Shown here: positions 6,809 through 10,049 of the stretch, in pieces
Position numbering within the stretch: position 1 is the first letter of the stretch
How the letters are laid out: each line of letters opens with the position of its first letter
DNA from: JAWXVD01 sp044425705
Lineage (GTDB): Bacteria > Bacillota > Clostridia > Lachnospirales > Lachnospiraceae
Assembly (NCBI GenBank): GCA_044425705.1
Contig: JAWXVD010000124.1
Location: forward strand, 1 to 10,049
DNA length: 10,049 bases
Direction: 5' to 3'
Notes under the pieces: generated by a model
Told to the model about the DNA's origin: nothing
The model's input: the letters and a program-made list of their open reading frames with translations, nothing else
The model's database searches: none
Position numbers and translations under genes: made by a program

Positions 6809-9019
6809 TTATGATTTCCTTTCTGTTGATTTCATGGATTCTAGCATCTTCTTGTAATTTTCTACAAAATTTGCTATGGTGACATATCCTGCTTGAGCAT
6901 CTGAGATTGTATCATCCAAGTACGAACTCTTGTCTGCTGCAATTGCTTCTAGATAATATCCTATAATTTGAGGGGTATCAAATTTGAGGGTTACGGTATT
7001 ATGAGTTGAGGTTGCGTGCATACCACTTGTTGAATTGTTACTACTTGAACTACTTGCTCCGCTAAAAAATAAAAATCCACCACCAGATGATGCATGTTGC
7101 TCCATTGTATCTGCGAATTCCGAACTAATATCCGAGTTTGATACCAATTTAACCGAGATATCCCTTGCTATTAGCATTGCCACTGTATAATTGGGTAAAA
7201 TATAGCTACCTGTTGTCATTTCACTCAATCGTTCTTCATTTATATTGACATATGCAGTTGCTGGATTAGGTGCAATTTTTTCTGTTGTAACATTATACAT
7301 ATCCTTTGTTAATTCGAAAATACCTGGATTAAACCATTCTCTTTCTATTTCAACTTTAGCTACATTCATACCAATTTGTATACTGGTATCACTACTTTTT
7401 GTAAAATCACTAAAATGTGAACTTGCGCTACTATTTTGTGAATGATGTCCTGCAAACCAAAAGCTTGAACCTGAAGTGGCTGTGGAAGCAGAAGAACTAC
7501 TAGAAGTTTGGGTATCTAATGAAGATCCTTTTGCTTCAATGACTATTTGTGTAAATCCTGAGGGTATTAAGGCTGGCGCTACACTCGTTGTCGTCGTATC
7601 CTGATCTATCACCTTTCTAGAAGTTGTATCATGGGAAACATTCCCCCTAACTAAAGTTGATAATTGAATCTGTGTTTTAATATCTTCTATTTCAAAATCC
7701 AATGTTTCAAGTTTTGTTCTAAGTGGTGATAAAAGATTCTTCAATTCGGATAAATTTTTCAATTCAGTTGCCTTTAATGTTGCATCGGCTAAATCTTGTG
7801 ATGCTGATACATATTTTTGTTGTGCTTGTGATGCTTCTGTAAGACTACCTGTGAGTGCTTTAAACAGTCCGTTTATCCCTTCTTCTGACTCAAGAGAAGA
7901 TTCTGATGTCAATTTTTTTGCTATATCGTTTGGAATTGTGCCATTTGGAAATAACGTTGCTACATCTAATGCTGTGTTTAGCGCTGCTGTAATTCCATTA
8001 CCATATGTTTTTATTAATCCATCTTTAAAATTATTAACAATGTTAAGTGACTCCTTAACCTTAAGTGCTGCGTCTGCAACCTCTTTATCATCTGCAACCA
8101 TAGATGAAATCTGTTTAATCTTGTTAGATAGTTCAATACGCTCTGTAGACAACATTTTAAGACTCATGGCTAGAACATCTGGTGTTTTTAATAAATCTAC
8201 TGCCGTAAATGAGGTATCTAATAACTCAAACCAATTGGTAGGGCTAAATGATACTGGATAGACGTATCCTCCATCAGGGGTAAGTTTTCTGATATTTTCC
8301 AGCATTCTTCTAGCCTCTTCCAACTCAGCTCCTGAACCACTAGCTAGAATTCCTTCAATAATCTTCATATCATTAGGTGTGAAAACAGAAATCAATTTGG
8401 ACATTTTTTCATTTACTATGTTGAGATTACTTTCTGCAACTGTTTCATACCACTCAAGATATGCATTATTGTATTTGGCATTATCACTGGCATCGGATTC
8501 ATTGTATTTTTTTCTTAGCTCCTCTTTCTTTTTATTCTGGGTTTCTGCCCATGCTTCATTGGCATTAACCCAATCGTCAAATAACCTAAAATATACATCT
8601 TGTAATGTTGTTTTTGTTTCAACACCGTCACCAAAATCATAAAAATATTCTGTCATCAACAATTGACGCAATTGATTTTTAGCTTCTGCGACCTTGAGAT
8701 TTAACTTCGGTGTTAATACATCTAATGCTGAACGATACTGATATGGTAGTGTAAGTCCATTGTCAGATCCAACCATGCGACATGAGTCAAATAATTTATT
8801 GGCCAATTTTGATTCTTTTGCCTCAACACTTGCCCCTTTTGCTAGATTATTTTTATAATCATAGGCATAATCTTCTGCTGTCAACACTTGTCCTGGCAAT
8901 GTTAAACATAAAAATTGATTGGGGCTTGCACCTCCAATTACTGAGTTTATTTGTTGATATACAATATCTATAAATGAACTCTCTGTTGTATCCTTGTTAC
9001 TTTCTTCTACTTCTGGCAT
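6809..9019 (-). CDS. Large helical protein with Ser/Gly-rich insertions, family unknown
   Basis: A 736-residue protein. I chose ATG 9019, seven bases after a perfect AGGAGG (9027-9032); the in-frame ATG at 9025 is only one base from that site. There is no classical signal peptide. Residues ~60-450 are mostly helical with charged coiled-coil stretches (NKKKEELRKKYNES, KVKESLNIVNNFKDG, LKNLLSPLRTKLETLDFEIE) and a mildly hydrophobic helix (GITAALNTALDVATLF, ~341-356). Residues ~485-700 look beta-rich, with two Ser-rich low-complexity loops (505-538 containing GSSFWFAGHHSQ, and 643-666 containing SGGGFLFFSGASSSSS), each followed by a strand pair (KVEIEREWFNPGIF; VTLKFDTPQIIGYYLEA). I do not recognise the family. 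A pore-forming or surface-interacting protein would fit the layout, but that is speculation. It is cotranscribed with the 302-residue protein. Confidence 0.75.
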   Translation of the reverse strand: MPEVEESNKDTTESSFIDIVYQQINSVIGGASPNQFLCLTLPGQVLTAEDYAYDYKNNLAKGASVEAKESKLANKLFDSCRMVGSDNGLTLPYQYRSALDVLTPKLNLKVAEAKNQLRQLLMTEYFYDFGDGVETKTTLQDVYFRLFDDWVNANEAWAETQNKKKEELRKKYNESDASDNAKYNNAYLEWYETVAESNLNIVNEKMSKLISVFTPNDMKIIEGILASGSGAELEEARRMLENIRKLTPDGGYVYPVSFSPTNWFELLDTSFTAVDLLKTPDVLAMSLKMLSTERIELSNKIKQISSMVADDKEVADAALKVKESLNIVNNFKDGLIKTYGNGITAALNTALDVATLFPNGTIPNDIAKKLTSESSLESEEGINGLFKALTGSLTEASQAQQKYVSASQDLADATLKATELKNLSELKNLLSPLRTKLETLDFEIEDIKTQIQLSTLVRGNVSHDTTSRKVIDQDTTTTSVAPALIPSGFTQIVIEAKGSSLDTQTSSSSSASTATSGSSFWFAGHHSQNSSASSHFSDFTKSSDTSIQIGMNVAKVEIEREWFNPGIFELTKDMYNVTTEKIAPNPATAYVNINEERLSEMTTGSYILPNYTVAMLIARDISVKLVSNSDISSEFADTMEQHASSGGGFLFFSGASSSSSNNSTSGMHATSTHNTVTLKFDTPQIIGYYLEAIAADKSSYLDDTISDAQAGYVTIANFVENYKKMLESMKSTERKS

Positions 9020-9059
9020 TCTCATTCCTCCTGTTCTTTTCTTATTAATGACTTAATTT

Positions 9060-9127
9060 TAGCAAATCTTGGGTCTTTTGTTGTTAAAAGACCCAAGATT
9101 TGCGATAGCAAATCTTGGGTCTTTTGT
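9060..9127. repeat. Triple palindromic element in the leader of the - strand operon
   Basis: The 18-base unit GCAAATCTTGGGTCTTTT occurs at 9062-9079 and 9108-9125, and its exact reverse complement at 9086-9103. The direct copies agree over 22 bases (9060-9081 and 9106-9127). The middle copy can pair with either outer copy, giving two mutually exclusive 18-bp hairpins with loops of 6 (gttgtt) and 4 (gata) bases. On the + strand the right-hand hairpin ends in TTTT, like an intrinsic terminator. On the - strand the whole element lies in the 5' untranslated region of the 736-residue gene, about 30 bases before its ribosome site. Confidence 0.9.
9086..9125 (+). terminator. Strong hairpin, terminator-like in both orientations
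   Basis: An 18-bp perfect stem with a 4-base loop and A-rich/T-rich feet (AAAA on the left, TTTT on the right) is the form of a bidirectional intrinsic terminator. No + strand gene ends just before it, which argues for a regulatory role in the - strand leader or for a leftover from an earlier gene arrangement. Confidence 0.45.
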
Positions 9128-9519
9128 CAATATAATCAGAAAATTTCTCGTTTAAACATTTAGTCCGCAAATATGTCAAAAGGTGTTACTGTCAATGCAG
9201 TTTTCTATACATTAGTAGAGTTCTGGCTGCACTTTGTTACAGTTTTATTATACGCTTATGTAATTTTGATATAGATGATAAATGGAATTCTACATCGCAG
9301 TGTATAGTGGGGGATGTGTCCCATAGGGTTTTTACTCTTTTAATTTTGTATTATTGTGGTGTTTCGGTAAAAGAAATTTATAATATTCCTAAAAGCGATT
9401 GTTATGGGGAAGGGGCATTCATTTTAGAATCAGACCATTTTAATACTGCACTTCTATGCCAGTTTTTTTGAAAATCAATAAATTTGGAGTAGCAAATAGA
9501 CTAATAAAAAAATATTATT
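9128..9519. other. Gene-free spacer
   Basis: About 390 bases without a credible gene in any frame. A 33-codon frame from ATG 9173 to 9274 with a hydrophobic stretch (FVTVLLYAYVILI) has no ribosome site. Apart from the candidate - strand promoter elements I see no recognisable features; it may be eroded sequence between mobile elements. Confidence 0.5.
9151..9179 (-). promoter_or_regulatory. Candidate promoter of the - strand operon
   Basis: On the - strand, TTGACA (9174-9179) is followed after 17 bases by TTTAAA (9151-9156). The -35 is perfect and the -10 poor. Two further perfect TTGACA hexamers on the same strand lie at 9190-9195 and 9125-9130. Transcription from here would carry the triple palindrome in its leader. 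Confidence 0.35.
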
Positions 9520-9768
9520 TGTAACTATTCAGAACCTACTTTAAGTTCTAAATTGTAAAGTTTTCAAATAGAAAATTTAGAACAACAGATTACCTATCAA
9601 CAACAACTTATTAAAACACAAGAAGAGTTTATTACGTGTCTAAATGAAAAAATTGTAATGATGTAGAATACTGCCGAAGAATATCAACAAGCTATGAATG
9701 AAATGTTAGAAGAATTATCAAACATTGAGGCAGTTCTAGCTGATATAGAAAAAGATGCTACCCAATAA
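9520..9768 (+). pseudogene. Small coiled-coil gene of a mobile element, broken by two nonsense codons
   Basis: A single frame reads CNYSEPTLSSKL, stop (TAA 9556-9558), SFQIENLEQQITYQQQ with LIKTQEEFITCLNEK, stop (TAG 9664-9666), then NTAEEYQQAMNEMLEELSNI and a tail ending DATQ with TAA at 9766-9768. The three parts form one continuous Gln/Glu-rich coiled coil with no frame change. Both stops fit single-base changes from GAA (Glu) and CAG (Gln). No start codon with a ribosome site is visible. It lies 31 bases before the next gene and probably was its operon partner. Confidence 0.65.
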
Positions 9769-9799
9769 CGATTACCATTTCTAAAGAATGGGAGACACT

Positions 9800-10049
9800 A
9801 TGGCTATGAAATCTAATTTTGAATTTACTACCGCCTTGCAATATCAAGTGAAGGCACTAAAAAAGATTGTATCTGATTTCCAATCAGGGGAACGCTATAT
9901 TACGCTTCAAAATGAATGTAAAAACCGTCTCAAATCCAAAGATAGAGAGATTTCAAAGATAAAGGGTGAAAATAAATTTTCACCCTCAGCGTCTGTGATT
10001 TCACCCTTGCAAGCAAGTGAAATCACTGGACTTAAATATGAATTAGGCA
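9800..10049 (+). CDS. DUF6040-like mobile-element protein, N-terminal part
   Basis: An open frame from ATG 9800 to the end of the window (83 codons, no stop), preceded by GGGAG at 9790-9794, five bases before the ATG. The N-terminus (MAMKSNFEFTTALQYQVKAL, then KKIVSDFQSGERYITL) resembles, from memory, the DUF6040 family common on conjugative and mobilisable elements of Clostridia. These are highly charged coiled-coil proteins of unknown function found near mobilisation genes. Lys/Arg/Glu-rich sequence (NRLKSKDREISKIKGEN) is followed by a Ser/Pro stretch encoded by two strong palindromes (9964-9985 and 9995-10026). The rest lies outside the window. Confidence 0.65.
   Translation, partial: MAMKSNFEFTTALQYQVKALKKIVSDFQSGERYITLQNECKNRLKSKDREISKIKGENKFSPSASVISPLQASEITGLKYELG
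9964..9985. repeat. Perfect 10-bp palindrome inside coding sequence
   Basis: GGGTGAAAAT, two bases, then ATTTTCACCC: a perfect stem-loop within the DUF6040-like reading frame. It is followed nine bases later by a second one, and both share the TTTCACCC/GGTGAAA core. Confidence 0.85.
9995..10026. repeat. Second palindrome inside coding sequence
   Basis: GTGATTTCAC (9995-10004) pairs exactly with GTGAAATCAC (10017-10026). The inner TTGC/GCAA pair extends the hairpin past a two-base CC bulge. It lies in the same reading frame as the palindrome at 9964-9985. Confidence 0.85.

Noticed and set aside
6615..8973. Several + strand frames opposite the - strand operon (6615-6857, 7245-7445, 7851-8261, 8379-8642, 8782-8973)
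   Set aside because: They lie antisense to two long genes with good starts and ribosome sites, and have no recognisable motifs.
9060..9127. CRISPR-like repeats
   Set aside because: Only two direct copies, with an inverted copy between them and no spacer units; the arrangement is palindromic, not a CRISPR array.
9173..9274. 33-codon ORF with a hydrophobic stretch, possible small membrane peptide
   Set aside because: No ribosome site, no neighbour suggesting a toxin or peptide, and it overlaps the candidate - strand promoter.

Overview
The window is AT-rich, has strong AGGAGG/GAGG-type ribosome binding sites, uses TTG or GTG-like starts, and carries remnants of IS66, ISL3 and a Lachnospiraceae-type mobile-element protein. 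I read it as an accessory or mobile island of a low-GC Firmicute, probably a gut Clostridia/Lachnospiraceae member. No RNA genes and no CRISPR array were seen.

Left arm (1-3484, + strand): an AT-rich control region with an extended -10 promoter leads into a two-gene, overlapping operon. It encodes an unrecognised 140-residue protein and a 920-residue protein. The larger one joins a SAMHD1/dGTPase-like HD phosphohydrolase domain to a C-terminal phosphoribosyltransferase-like domain of the type described from prokaryotic conflict systems (PRTase-CE). It is the best candidate here for an anti-phage, nucleotide-targeting system.

Middle (3485-5897): an eroded end of an IS66 transposase on the - strand, then a membrane protein with two transmembrane helices, a coiled coil and a GAF-like domain. 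Next comes a short reading frame whose N-terminus is a charged coiled coil and whose C-terminus is a fragment of an ISL3 transposase. This is followed in the same frame by the ISL3 C-terminus after two stop codons and a large internal deletion. A possible zinc-ribbon remnant and an imperfect inverted repeat close this scarred stretch.

Right arm (5898-9179, - strand): a tight two-gene operon. The first gene makes a 736-residue helical/coiled-coil protein with two Ser/Gly-rich insertions in a predicted beta-rich C-terminal part. The second, two bases downstream, makes a 302-residue protein whose sparse motifs (GMELEL, IELVTTP, VIEVRK) recall the glutamine-synthetase-fold carboxylate-amine ligases, though weakly. 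Neither could be assigned to a characterised family. The leader of this operon contains an 18-base palindromic element present three times in alternating orientation, so that two mutually exclusive hairpins can form.

Right edge (9128-10049, + strand): a mostly empty spacer, a small coiled-coil gene broken by two nonsense codons, and the start of an intact gene resembling DUF6040 proteins of Clostridia mobile elements. That gene has two strong palindromes inside its coding sequence and runs off the window.
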